Virus record (IMG/VR): IMGVR_UViG_3300032046_000127
Span: 1-32,421 of that record
DNA from: a virus
DNA length: 32,421 nt
Strand: one strand, 5' to 3'
Part shown: piece by piece, positions 1-7,188 of the stretch
Layout: each line of letters starts with the position of its first letter
Numbering within the stretch: the stretch's first letter is position 1
Notes under the pieces: generated by a model
What the model saw: only the letters and a program-made list of their open reading frames with translations
Database searches by the model: none
Told to the model about the DNA's origin: nothing
Position numbers and translations under genes: made by a program

Positions 1-200
1 AATCATAGTCGATCTCTTTATCAAATGGCTTAGGGCATTTTCGTGACGTTGCGAAAAAGGTAGAACCCCTTGAAAACAAGAGTAATCGCATTCCCGGAAT
101 TCCATATTGAGTGTTTGTTTTGTATAATTATAGATAATGATTTCAAATGTACGGGCGATTTAAGAAAGACAATTATAAAAAACCCGAACAAAAGAATCGA
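1..200. other. Left-edge region without a recognised gene
   Basis: I see no supported gene here. A TATAAT hexamer at 123-128 could be the -10 of a plus-strand promoter for the gene at 242, but no good -35 stands 16-18 bp upstream. The open frame antisense to the next gene has no ribosome binding site and is taken as a shadow. Confidence 0.4.
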
Positions 201-241
201 TTATGACGAGTGTCCAATTTGGGGGAAGATCAAAGAAAAAT

Positions 242-676
242 ATGGATAATAAATCTGACAAAAACAAAGAAAAATCAACAGGAATGACGCTTGAAGAGCA
301 GGGGAGGCGTATTACTGAGGCGATTAAACTTTTCTTGCAGATTATTGGATTTTTGGGAGTTATCGCCTCACTTGCTTTTGCGACCATGGAGTTTTACCAT
401 GAGACGAAATTTAATGATCTTATTTTTAAGCAGGAAATCACTCAAAAAAACGAAGAAATCAAAGAAGTAAGGTTAAGAATGGACGATAATTTTAGAGAGC
501 ACATGGAGATAAGAAAAAAAATAGGTCAAATGCATTATGATGTTAAGTTGATAAAGCAATTTCTTTTAATGAATCCGAATATGCCGGATAAAATGCCGCC
601 ATTAAAAAAGAAAGCTGGAAGAAATCAGCAAGCTACAAAATTAGCAAATAACGATCAATATCAGGCGCAGCCATAA
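242..676 (+). CDS. Small single-pass membrane protein with coiled coil, unknown function
   Basis: About 144 residues. A charged, lysine-rich N-terminus is followed by one hydrophobic segment (around residues 27-49, IIGFLGVIASLAFA) and then a long charged helix with heptad-like spacing, so it is probably anchored in the inner membrane with a cytoplasmic or periplasmic coiled coil. The tail is rich in Pro, Lys and Gln. An ATG at 203 in the same frame has no ribosome binding site; the ATG at 242 has a G-rich GGGGGAAG upstream, although the spacing is long. The gene converges on the minus-strand regulator and overlaps its 3' end by 44 bp. Superinfection exclusion or a lysis accessory role are possible but unsupported. 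Confidence 0.6.
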   Translation: MDNKSDKNKEKSTGMTLEEQGRRITEAIKLFLQIIGFLGVIASLAFATMEFYHETKFNDLIFKQEITQKNEEIKEVRLRMDDNFREHMEIRKKIGQMHYDVKLIKQFLLMNPNMPDKMPPLKKKAGRNQQATKLANNDQYQAQP

Positions 677-1022
677 TTCTTTCCCCGGCCAGATAGCTGT
701 AGAACGTACGTTCGGAAATTTCAAATTTGTCTTGAAAGAATTTTTTATTCATTCCTGTGGACTTCTCGAACATTTTAAACGCCATTTGCCTGTTGAGGCG
801 GAACGTTGTGAAGTAGACATTTACAAAACTTTCTATTCTTGCCTGTGTAGGTACAGGCAGAGATTCTAACTCTATTTCATCGTTTTCGAGGCATTTATAA
901 AGCTCGGGACTGATGTTGAGTTTTTTCGCCATTTTATCCGGTGTTTCCTTTATTTCATCCCGGATTGATACGAGCATTGACGCAGGGCTATATAACCCTG
1001 CGAGTTTATTAAATATACTCAT
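633..1022 (-). CDS. Helix-turn-helix regulator-like protein
   Basis: 129 residues, last gene of the leftward recombination operon. Residues about 28-45 (DKMAKKLNISPELYKCLEN) resemble a Cro/CI-type helix-turn-helix, and a second similar segment lies near the C-terminus (KKFFQDKFEISERTFYSYL), so it may carry two DNA-binding helices or one real and one degenerate. The ATG overlaps the TGA of the zinc-ribbon gene upstream (ATGA), with GCGGGG as ribosome binding site. A role as phage transcription regulator is inference from the motif; target sites are unknown, though the GTGCA palindromes in this window are candidates. Confidence 0.6.
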   Translation of the reverse strand: MSIFNKLAGLYSPASMLVSIRDEIKETPDKMAKKLNISPELYKCLENDEIELESLPVPTQARIESFVNVYFTTFRLNRQMAFKMFEKSTGMNKKFFQDKFEISERTFYSYLAGERIMAAPDIDRYLLIL

Positions 1023-1162
1023 TGTATTACCCCGCTATATTTGCAAGCTAAATTTGAACAGACGTAATACATTTCTTCAGCATTTTGAAGCAAAGTATAG
1101 CCGCAGAAACTACACTTGACCTCAGAATGTACCCATGTTTTCCTATCGTTGTAATTAGGCAT
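1019..1162 (-). CDS. 47-residue zinc-ribbon micro-protein
   Basis: A short gene, MPNYNDRKTW to YSGVIQ. It has two cysteine pairs, CSFC and CSNLAC, about 17 residues apart, which is the pattern of a zinc ribbon or knuckle. It starts inside the 3' end of the RecE-like gene (8-bp overlap) behind a good GAGG site, and its TGA overlaps the ATG of the regulator gene, so translation is coupled on both sides. Such small zinc proteins are common in phage operons; the function is unknown. Confidence 0.65.
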   Translation of the reverse strand: MPNYNDRKTWVHSEVKCSFCGYTLLQNAEEMYYVCSNLACKYSGVIQ

Positions 1163-2717
1163 TTTGTGCCTCGTTTATAATAAAGATCTCGATGTTCTCC
1201 GAGATCAGTAGTTTTTGCTCATCTGTTAATTCATCGAGCTTTATCAAGGCCATATCTGGCCAGAAATTGAGGATCAAACACAGTTTTTTAACTGCATATA
1301 AACCACTTGCAAAAAACTTGATGCTGTTCGCTCTTGTGATGAGGTCTTCAATCTCTATCTTTTTTAATGTCTGTTCAGGCTGTTCAATTGGTGCCGGGAT
1401 TTGTTCAGGCTCAACAGGTTGTTCAGCTGGAGTTTCAGCTGGAGTTTCAACCGGTAAAGGCTGTTCGCTTGGAGCCTCAATAGTTGTTTGAGGGGGATTA
1501 GTATCAACGGCTTTCGCAGCTTCTATCTCTTCTTTTGTTCTTCTTTTGCGCTTAACAGCGCCTGAATCTTCATTTACTACCACGGCAGATGTTTTTGATT
1601 CAGGCGCCAAATAGGGGACTCTGTTGCTCTCAATATGACTAAAAATGTTAACTATGTCAACATTGCAGGACGGTTTTATAAAATCCAGATCGAGTTCTTT
1701 CTCAATCATAAATTTATCAAATCCATTTTGAGCCAGATCATTCTTGTAGATCGATCTTTTTTCAGATTCTTTAAACTCTTGTTTTTGCCAACCGGAAGGA
1801 TTGACATAAGTAACCCCTTGATTTATCCCAAAAAAAAGTTTTTCCGGCTCGTTTTGCAGAGTTTTAAATATCTTGATCGCTCTCACTATTTCATTTTTGG
1901 CAAGATCGTCATAATCTAAACCAAATGAAACTATATGGGTATCGTACGGGGCAGAGTCTCCCTGAAATATGTAAAAAACCGGGATCTCGATTTGATTTGC
2001 AGGTTTTTGAATCAAACCGGTCTTGATATAAACTTCAATAGCCTTACGGTACAAAAAAGCTTGAATATAGTACTTATAATCCCTGCACGATTTTTCGATG
2101 TCGCTTGTTTCTATACTGTTAGTCTTTTTTATGTCCACGATATAGACATGTCCTTCTGGGACGATTAATTGACCGTTAACATAGATGTTTTCAGTGGCGA
2201 CGGCTAATATATCCAGATAGCCGTGAATGTCGACACCGTCAACAGTTAACTCGAATTTCTTTTGCAGCTCATCTTTTTGGGTTATTAATGAAAATGCCAG
2301 AGGATGTCTATAACAGGCTGACGTCATGTTATGAGCCTGCATAAACATTTTTCTGGTTATGAGTATTTTTCCCCCGGCTTGCTCAGTTATCAATTTTACC
2401 CATACTGCTTTTTGTTCTTCAATGCTGACCGGCTGCAGACTGCTTTTTTTCTTTTGCTCGGCGATGCTTAAAAACTTTGGCATATCCGGAATTACAAAAT
2501 ATCTCGCATCGACCGTAGCAGGCTCAAGTAGCAAGATTTCAAATAAGGAGCCGAGTTTCATTGCTTCGGTCGGCTCCTTTGGATTCGCGACGTTATTGAC
2601 ATACTCCTTTACGGAGATGAGGAGATCCTTTATGCGGCTGTATGACAGTTTTTTGCTTTTCACATCAAAAGGTATTTGCGAGTAAATGTGCGCTCTAATT
2701 ACATTTACATCTCTCAT
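1155..2717 (-). CDS. RecE-like PD-(D/E)XK exonuclease with extra C-terminal domain
   Basis: 520 residues. The N-terminal 300 residues match the RecB-like/RecE exonuclease fold (exodeoxyribonuclease VIII-like, DUF3799 type): a GSLFE motif near 56-60, the first metal-binding Asp in GYLDIL (D169), the DIK core (D195, K197) and the QAFLY motif (Q219, Y223). It would resect linear double-stranded DNA for annealing by the neighbouring RecT-like protein. Residues about 395-450 form a Lys/Arg then Pro/Glu-rich linker with short ETPAETPAE repeats, leading to a 70-residue helical C-terminal domain of unknown role. The start overlaps the recT-like stop (ATGA) and has an AAAGGTGG site. Confidence 0.8.
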   Translation of the reverse strand: MRDVNVIRAHIYSQIPFDVKSKKLSYSRIKDLLISVKEYVNNVANPKEPTEAMKLGSLFEILLLEPATVDARYFVIPDMPKFLSIAEQKKKSSLQPVSIEEQKAVWVKLITEQAGGKILITRKMFMQAHNMTSACYRHPLAFSLITQKDELQKKFELTVDGVDIHGYLDILAVATENIYVNGQLIVPEGHVYIVDIKKTNSIETSDIEKSCRDYKYYIQAFLYRKAIEVYIKTGLIQKPANQIEIPVFYIFQGDSAPYDTHIVSFGLDYDDLAKNEIVRAIKIFKTLQNEPEKLFFGINQGVTYVNPSGWQKQEFKESEKRSIYKNDLAQNGFDKFMIEKELDLDFIKPSCNVDIVNIFSHIESNRVPYLAPESKTSAVVVNEDSGAVKRKRRTKEEIEAAKAVDTNPPQTTIEAPSEQPLPVETPAETPAEQPVEPEQIPAPIEQPEQTLKKIEIEDLITRANSIKFFASGLYAVKKLCLILNFWPDMALIKLDELTDEQKLLISENIEIFIINEAQNA

Positions 2718-3550
2718 AGTACACCACCTTTTACGCTGGCGTTTGAAAAGAGATCATCATTGACCACGTTTTCTTTAACTTTTTCAGCTTTCTGAAAACC
2801 TGTGCTATTTCCGCGGCCGTCTTGAACTTCAATTGCCGGCTCCAGTTCTCTCAATTCATCCGGGTTGTGAACGCCTGCAAAAACAGCCGGGAAAGATGAT
2901 CTGCACGCTTTGCTATCCGAGCGATGTTTGAGCATGTTTTCCGTGTCTGAAATCCACTGAGGAAATGTACCAAAACGGTCGATTGACATTTCCACAGTGT
3001 GATATCTTTCAAAAACCTTTTCTTTACCATTTGGCATTTTTCTTGTTATCCTAGTAATACTTTTCAGGTTTTTAACCTTGATCTTTTTCCAGTTAGGACC
3101 GTCACCCTTTTTTGATGTGTTTACATCCGCTTCGACGAAAGTACCAAGGTCTACAATTTCTTGATCATAGTCCAAAAATTCAGGCTGTACCATTACGCAC
3201 CCAAGCATGCAGTCAGCGCTTGTAGATGGGCGGCCGCCCACTATGTAGATGTTGTGAAAACATGACATCGGATTATTTATCCCTATCATTTCTCCGAAAG
3301 ATAAAGCAATAAAACAGTTTTCCGGCTTTCCTTTGTAGACTTCCGGCACCATACTGCTTTTCGCAAATTGATCAGCTAAGGCCATTTTCCCAGATAAGCT
3401 TTTCGGCACTTTACCAGTGTCTTCCAGATCTCTTAACGCTGCTATATTTTGCTGCAAAGAAAGTTCTTTTCGCATTAACAGCAACCTCTTTTCTTCCTGT
3501 TCTAGATTTTGCAGTGCAATTTCTTGCACTACTGTTTTTTCTTCACACAT
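2714..3550 (-). CDS. RecT-like single-strand annealing protein
   Basis: 278 residues, the usual length for RecT. The coiled N-terminus is followed by the RecT core: LADQFAKSSMVPEVYKGKPENCF, then a run around GGRPSTSADCMLGC, and the conserved region MLKHRSDSKACRSSFPAVF near residues 207-225. The last 40 residues are low-complexity and probably bind a partner. It would anneal strands exposed by the RecE-like nuclease encoded next to it with a 4-bp overlap. The ribosome binding site is AGAGGT. The first codons lie in a duplicated palindromic element (3513-3530). Confidence 0.82.
   Translation of the reverse strand: MCEEKTVVQEIALQNLEQEEKRLLLMRKELSLQQNIAALRDLEDTGKVPKSLSGKMALADQFAKSSMVPEVYKGKPENCFIALSFGEMIGINNPMSCFHNIYIVGGRPSTSADCMLGCVMVQPEFLDYDQEIVDLGTFVEADVNTSKKGDGPNWKKIKVKNLKSITRITRKMPNGKEKVFERYHTVEMSIDRFGTFPQWISDTENMLKHRSDSKACRSSFPAVFAGVHNPDELRELEPAIEVQDGRGNSTGFQKAEKVKENVVNDDLFSNASVKGGVL
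3513..3530. promoter_or_regulatory. Palindromic element, copy 1 (GTGCA-N6-TGCAC)
   Basis: AGTGCAATTTCTTGCACT is an imperfect palindrome with arms GTGCA/TGCAC spaced by 6 bp. It sits inside the first codons of the RecT-like gene. The same arms and spacing recur at 3573-3590 and 8759-8774. It may be an operator of a phage repressor; here it would block elongation or act together with copy 2. Confidence 0.45.
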
Positions 3551-3607
3551 TTAAGACCTCTTTAAAGTATGCAGTGCAAAATTTTGCACTATTATTTTTT
3601 TACACAT
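3551..3607 (-). CDS. 18-residue micro-ORF upstream of recT (duplicated gene start)
   Basis: Encodes MCKKIIVQNFALHTLKRS and stops directly before the recT ATG. Its start overlaps the end of the upstream 111-residue gene. Its DNA is a diverged copy of the recT start (MCEEKTVVQEIALQ), including the palindrome, so it arose by a tandem duplication of about 60 bp. It may be only a remnant, or a leader peptide coupling recT translation to the gene upstream. AGAGGT near its 3' end serves as the recT ribosome binding site. Confidence 0.4.
   Translation of the reverse strand: MCKKIIVQNFALHTLKRS
3573..3590. promoter_or_regulatory. Perfect 18-bp palindrome, copy 2 (GTGCA-N6-TGCAC)
   Basis: AGTGCAAAATTTTGCACT is its own reverse complement. 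It lies 60 bp from copy 1 and just upstream of the RecT-like gene. A related site with the same arms and 6-bp spacing stands 72 bp upstream of the -35 of the promoter at 8846. This fits a dimeric repressor operator; an RNA hairpin is the alternative. Confidence 0.55.
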
Positions 3608-3935
3608 TTTTATGCTCCTTACAAATAATTCGGGTCACTCCTACAATTTGACCTTTCTCGTTTCTTATTGCCGTTTCACCCGTATCCGGTGCTATTACGT
3701 CAATTCTTTTATCATCGACAGCACTAAAGGCCATGCCTGAGACAACCAAAAAAACCCCCGGTTTTGGTTCAGGTAGTCCGACAACTGACACCCGAAACTG
3801 AGCAATTGCCGGAAAACCGGCATATTCACCCATATCAACTGTTAGCATTTCCACTCGGGGAATTATCCCGCATGGTTCAAAAGTTTTTCCGCACACTGTC
3901 AGTGCGTGAGGTGTGCAATTTAAGATTTCAATCAT
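3600..3935 (-). CDS. Conserved phage-type small protein, unknown function
   Basis: 111 residues. The opening ILNCTPHALTV, a central LPEPKPGVFLVVSGM and a terminal NEKGQIVGVTRI resemble a family of small phage and actinobacterial proteins that start with an LTPH motif and carry a PxPG turn. I do not know a function for that family. The ribosome binding site is a strong AAAGGAG, and the ATG overlaps the TGA of the 42-residue membrane protein upstream. It belongs to the leftward recombination operon. Confidence 0.65.
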   Translation of the reverse strand: MIEILNCTPHALTVCGKTFEPCGIIPRVEMLTVDMGEYAGFPAIAQFRVSVVGLPEPKPGVFLVVSGMAFSAVDDKRIDVIAPDTGETAIRNEKGQIVGVTRIICKEHKNV

Positions 3936-4060
3936 TTTTTTCTCCTTTTTTTTGCAGATATAAAATTTTCTGCATTTGTTTTTTCAGTGCGATATAAAAA
4001 ATAACCTATGGACAGATAAGCCACAGCCAAGATTGAACCTGCTATAATATCTAATATCAT
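3932..4060 (-). CDS. 42-residue single-pass membrane micro-protein
   Basis: Starts MILDIIAGSILAVAYLSIGY and ends in a basic tail SAKKRRKK. One transmembrane segment (residues about 4-23) is followed by a positive stretch, so the C-terminus should face the cytoplasm. Start and stop each overlap a neighbour by ATGA, which is strong support that it is translated. Function unknown. Confidence 0.6.
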   Translation of the reverse strand: MILDIIAGSILAVAYLSIGYFLYRTEKTNAENFISAKKRRKK

Positions 4061-4140
4061 TGCCAGTCACCGTATAGCAACCCGAGTATAAAAAACCCAG
4101 CCGCCAGCAAACTGGCTATGTCTACAAGATCGAAAATCAT
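4057..4140 (-). CDS. 27-residue membrane micro-protein, first gene of leftward operon
   Basis: MIFDLVDIASLLAAGFFILG followed by LLYGDWQ. It is almost entirely one hydrophobic helix. An AAGGAAA site lies 6-7 bases upstream of its ATG and its TGA overlaps the next ATG. It heads the operon that carries recE and recT. With its partner it forms a pair of tiny membrane proteins; holin-like, toxin-like and anti-defence roles are all possible. Confidence 0.5.
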   Translation of the reverse strand: MIFDLVDIASLLAAGFFILGLLYGDWQ

Positions 4141-4165
4141 CTAGTTTCCTTAAAAAAGTTACTTT

Positions 4166-4194
4166 ATGCTATATCAAAACAAGGTATATTGCAA
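4166..4194 (-). promoter_or_regulatory. Possible promoter of the leftward recombination operon
   Basis: On the minus strand TTGCAA (4189-4194) is followed 17 bp later by TAGCAT (4166-4171), with TATAGC two bases away as an alternative. The match is weak. It lies 26 bp upstream of the first micro-gene, where a promoter is needed. Several TTGCAA/TGCAA words nearby (around 4189, 4211, 4230 and 4255) could be regulator sites. Confidence 0.3.
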
Positions 4195-4266
4195 TATTAT
4201 TTTTAACATTTTGCAAATAGTCAGCAATCTGCAAGCAATACACGTTGATATCATTGCAAAATATAT

Positions 4267-4294
4267 TTGACAATTTTTTAAAATTGACTATGTT
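4267..4294 (+). promoter_or_regulatory. Sigma-70-type promoter of the secreted repeat protein
   Basis: TTGACA (4267-4272), a 16-bp spacer, then TATGTT (4289-4294). It stands about 60 bp upstream of the start codon at 4355. The same -10 hexamer is used by the replication-region promoter at 8846-8874. An own promoter suggests that this gene is expressed independently of the phage late operon. Confidence 0.6.
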
Positions 4295-4354
4295 TATCAA
4301 AACGATTGTTAGCCTTATCAAGATGGTAAGGCGATGAAAAAAAAAGGAGATCAG

Positions 4355-6190
4355 ATGAGAAAAACAGTTATTTTTTTTGTTTTATTGGGACTTTTGCCGG
4401 GATTTATGACAGGGCAGGGAAGAAAAGAGGTCAAACTTGAGATCTTTACGGCAAGATTTCAATCAGAAAGCTTTGAATCGTGTATTAGAGCTATTTTAGG
4501 TAAGGATCCAGGGTCGATTAAATTATCAGAGATTGCCAGAATTAAAGAGTTTTCGTGTTCTGAGGACGTTTCTTTGAACGATTTAAAACTCCTATTCGAT
4601 GGCACCAAGGTTTTTATCGGCAAAGATGGGGATACTTTCCAGATTTCTGGAAAAATCTTAAGCGGTGCTTTTGTCCCGGGCATTTTTGACGGTGATAATT
4701 TCAAAGCAGGTATTTTTAAAGACGGAAAGTTTGTTTATGGTATCGACTGGGCAGGCAATTTCATGGAAGGCGTTTTCGTCGGAGAAACATTTTTCCCGGG
4801 CATTCAGTGGGCTGGTCGTTTTGTTCCGGGACTTTACCGTGATGGCGCTTTTATCCCGGGCATTGTTGTCAATGCTAAGTTAGTTCCGGGGCTTGTAATT
4901 CAAGACAAATTTGTTCCGGGAACTTTTATCACAAAAAACAATTTTATCCCGGGAGTTTTTAAGGCAAATGGATTTGTTCCCGGAGTTTTTTATGACGGCA
5001 CATTCATTGGAGGCGTTTTTGAAAATGGAGTTTTTATTGACGGAACATCCGACGCATTAGGCGACGGTTTAACGTCTGAGGGTATTTTGAATTTAGATCA
5101 AAGGCAACAGATGGGCGGATTGATTGAAAAAGATTATACATCTGAGAAATTAGGTGGGCATTACATCCCGGGAATCGGTCAGGTCGGGGGAATCAGTGAC
5201 GGCAAAGGATCTAACGGCCGAGGAAATGACGGCATGGGATATGTGCCGGGCATCGGGAATGTACCAACGGGTGAAATTGGCAACGGAAATGTTGATCATG
5301 GAAACGGCAATGGGTCAGTTGGATATACGGGAGGCAGTATTGGAGGCAATGATGGTTATTATAATGGCGGTGGTTATGTCGGGACAGCGAGACCGGACAG
5401 AGAAGATTCAGGTGGAATTGGTTTACCACCGGGCACAGCGGGCGAATACGACCCGGCAACAGGTAAATTTATGCCAAATATTCACGGAAATTATGCCGGG
5501 CGAGTAGGGGCAAAAGGCGATAAAAGCACATCAAAGGGGAGCTCTACAACAAATAACAAAGACGGGGGAAAGACTGAGGTTAAAACAAGTTCAGAGACTG
5601 TTGACAACGGAGACGGCACATCCACAACGAAAACAAAAACCGACACTACAACCACTGACAAAAGCGGGAAAGTAGTTTCGTCCTCAACAAATGAGACTAC
5701 AAAAACAGAGAAAAACGGGAATGCTCCAGATAGCAAGCAATGTGGAATGAAAGACCCGAACGCTGCGTTTAATGTCGGGAACAACGCTTGGGGCGCGATA
5801 GCCGGATGTGCAGTTCTCGGGGCAGTGTTTTCTATTTTAGGCCCGATTGCTGGATATGGTGGGTGTGCTGTTGGGTCTGTATATGGTTCCAACTACTGGA
5901 AAGGTTGCGGAAACTATCCGGCCGATCCATGGTATAACGCACCGGGAATACCTGAGGCAATCACAAGCGATTTCTACCCAGCTGATGTTGATGGGCCGGG
6001 TGGAGATGTTTTCCTTGATTTGATCGCATATCCAGCCGACATTGATGGGCCGGGCGGAGATGTTTTCCTTGATCTTAATGGTTACCCGTCTGATGTAGAT
6101 GGTAGAGGCGGCGACGTATTTTTAAAAATTGACGCGGCACCTTCAACATTGTTAAATAGTGGAGTTTTATTAATTCCGGCCATGAGGTAA
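4355..6190 (+). CDS. Secreted or surface repeat protein, 611-612 residues, unknown function
   Basis: I choose ATG 4355: AAAGGAG stands 6-7 bases upstream and the protein then opens with a classic signal peptide (MRKTVIFFVLLGLLPGF); ATG 4334 would add seven residues and has a poorer site. Residues about 106-230 are twelve tandem repeats of ten residues with consensus F-V/I-P-G-V/I-x-x-x-G-x (one unit has eleven), likely a beta-solenoid or hairpin array. A Gly/Asn-rich stretch (about 250-385) and a Thr/Ser/Lys-rich stretch (about 390-465) follow, then a cysteine-containing glycine-zipper hydrophobic segment, then three 18-residue repeats YPADVDGPGGDVFLDL whose DxDGxGGD cores could bind calcium. 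It looks like cargo altering the host surface, or a secreted matrix or adhesin. No family recognised. Confidence 0.75.
   Translation: MRKTVIFFVLLGLLPGFMTGQGRKEVKLEIFTARFQSESFESCIRAILGKDPGSIKLSEIARIKEFSCSEDVSLNDLKLLFDGTKVFIGKDGDTFQISGKILSGAFVPGIFDGDNFKAGIFKDGKFVYGIDWAGNFMEGVFVGETFFPGIQWAGRFVPGLYRDGAFIPGIVVNAKLVPGLVIQDKFVPGTFITKNNFIPGVFKANGFVPGVFYDGTFIGGVFENGVFIDGTSDALGDGLTSEGILNLDQRQQMGGLIEKDYTSEKLGGHYIPGIGQVGGISDGKGSNGRGNDGMGYVPGIGNVPTGEIGNGNVDHGNGNGSVGYTGGSIGGNDGYYNGGGYVGTARPDREDSGGIGLPPGTAGEYDPATGKFMPNIHGNYAGRVGAKGDKSTSKGSSTTNNKDGGKTEVKTSSETVDNGDGTSTTKTKTDTTTTDKSGKVVSSSTNETTKTEKNGNAPDSKQCGMKDPNAAFNVGNNAWGAIAGCAVLGAVFSILGPIAGYGGCAVGSVYGSNYWKGCGNYPADPWYNAPGIPEAITSDFYPADVDGPGGDVFLDLIAYPADIDGPGGDVFLDLNGYPSDVDGRGGDVFLKIDAAPSTLLNSGVLLIPAMR
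4670..5044 (+). repeat. Twelve 30-bp coding repeats
   Basis: Within the secreted protein gene, 30-bp units encode FxPGxxxxGx. The word CCCGGG or CCGGG recurs in many units. Units are diverged in codons but kept in residues, which indicates selection on the protein rather than a recent expansion. Confidence 0.75.
5975..6136 (+). repeat. Three 54-bp coding repeats
   Basis: Three 18-residue units, each beginning YPxD and carrying DGxGGDVFL. Units 1 and 2 are nearly identical in DNA, so they duplicated more recently than the ten-residue repeats upstream. Confidence 0.75.
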
Positions 6191-6193
6191 AAG

Positions 6194-6562
6194 ATGATTT
6201 GTCCGAACTGTGGTAAAAAAATGAGCAAATGGGTATATTTCCACCCATTTTTGATCAAACATAAAGCATGCGGTGCTGATCTGCAATTTAAAAGCTACTA
6301 TTTTTTAGATGTTTCTATGGTTTTTGCATGTGCATATTTATTTTCTATCTTAAATTTTCCTTTCAGATCGGCTATATTGTTTTTGGCGGTTTATTATCTT
6401 GTTTTTGCAATCCCACTTGCATTTTTAAGACTTTTTATAAAGTTTGAAATCAGTGATCTGAGCGAGAACAAGCGGCAATGGACTATCGTTGTAGGCTATC
6501 TTGCCATAGGCATTGTGATTCTAGCATTCATCCGAGACCTGTATTTTCTTCAATTCGGGTAA
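6194..6562 (+). CDS. Zinc-ribbon membrane protein with three helices
   Basis: 122 residues. An N-terminal CPNC with a further His/Cys pair (KHKACGAD) forms a short zinc ribbon, followed by three hydrophobic segments (about 36-55, 58-80 and 95-115). It begins 4 bp after the secreted repeat protein, with GAGG inside the end of that gene, so the two are probably co-translated and may work together, for example in export or anchoring. It converges on the Lar-like gene and overlaps it by 35 bp. Confidence 0.65.
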   Translation: MICPNCGKKMSKWVYFHPFLIKHKACGADLQFKSYYFLDVSMVFACAYLFSILNFPFRSAILFLAVYYLVFAIPLAFLRLFIKFEISDLSENKRQWTIVVGYLAIGIVILAFIRDLYFLQFG

Positions 6563-6809
6563 AAAGTAGTATCTCATCAAACAAAGTAGACTGAGTAGGT
6601 TTTGCAGGTTTTACCTTAAAACTCTTTTTCCCATTCCATATGTCAATTGCCTCTTCAATAGTGTCACAGAGTGAGCCACGCGCTTTACAATCAATGCAAT
6701 AGACGTAACACCTAAAAATACCTGTTTTAGTTGATTTGTTCTGAATCGGCTTTAAGTTTGACGAGCTGCACTGTGAGCATTTCTCGAAAAATATCACTTT
6801 CGTAGTCAA
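6528..6809 (-). CDS. Lar-like restriction alleviation protein
   Basis: 93 residues with the Lar family layout: CSQC near the N-terminus, then C-x2-C followed by ARG (YCIDCKARG) and a closing EEAIDIWNGK, matching the usual ARG...EAI..WN pattern. Lar of Rac prophage modulates type I restriction-modification so that unmodified DNA survives; that is known for E. coli Lar and inferred here. The start is uncertain: TTG at 6809 or GTG at 6797, both without a good ribosome binding site. It overlaps the upstream gene by 71-83 bp, which is unusually long for neighbours on the same strand. About 35 extra C-terminal residues exceed the core motif. Confidence 0.7.
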   Translation of the reverse strand: MTTKVIFFEKCSQCSSSNLKPIQNKSTKTGIFRCYVYCIDCKARGSLCDTIEEAIDIWNGKKSFKVKPAKPTQSTLFDEILLFTRIEENTGLG

Positions 6810-7188
6810 TCGCTAACCCCAGATCTATGAGCCCAAAAATATCTATTTTTTGCTTTGATAGCAACAAAACTTCAAAAGCCAGAAACATTTTATTTTTCTG
6901 ATAGACGTTGTCTTTCAGTCTTTCAAAACTTTCCAGATAGTCATTATTGTCTACAGCCGGGACAAGTGCCAATTGACTTAGATCGTCATTTTTTAATGAC
7001 TCATACCGGTTCAGTACTAGTTTAACCTCATGTGCTTCGTAATATCTGTTCATGTCAACGAATTCGACTGATACCATATTCAGATGGTAGTTAGTTTCGT
7101 AAATTGAACCAAGGCCGTGTGGCGTGACTACGTCGCAGCCTTGATATAATCCAAGTATATTAATTGTTACTTTTTTCATTGGCGTCAT
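6727..7188 (-). CDS. Hypothetical protein of the lysis operon
   Basis: 153 residues, not recognised. The N-terminal 60 residues read as a compact beta-rich domain (VTINILGLYQGCDVVTPHGLGSIYET, then MVSVEFVDMNRYYEAHEVKLVL), resembling the short SH3-like modules that bind variable ligands. The rest is helical and acidic. It overlaps the spanin-like lipoprotein gene by 29 bp and the Lar-like gene by up to 83 bp. ATG 7188 is taken; another ATG three codons on is possible. Confidence 0.55.
   Translation of the reverse strand: MTPMKKVTINILGLYQGCDVVTPHGLGSIYETNYHLNMVSVEFVDMNRYYEAHEVKLVLNRYESLKNDDLSQLALVPAVDNNDYLESFERLKDNVYQKNKMFLAFEVLLLSKQKIDIFGLIDLGLAIDYESDIFREMLTVQLVKLKADSEQIN

Noticed and set aside
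5211-5892. Long antisense frames under the repeat protein gene
   Set aside because: They arise from the glycine- and threonine-rich codons of the plus-strand gene and have no start site.
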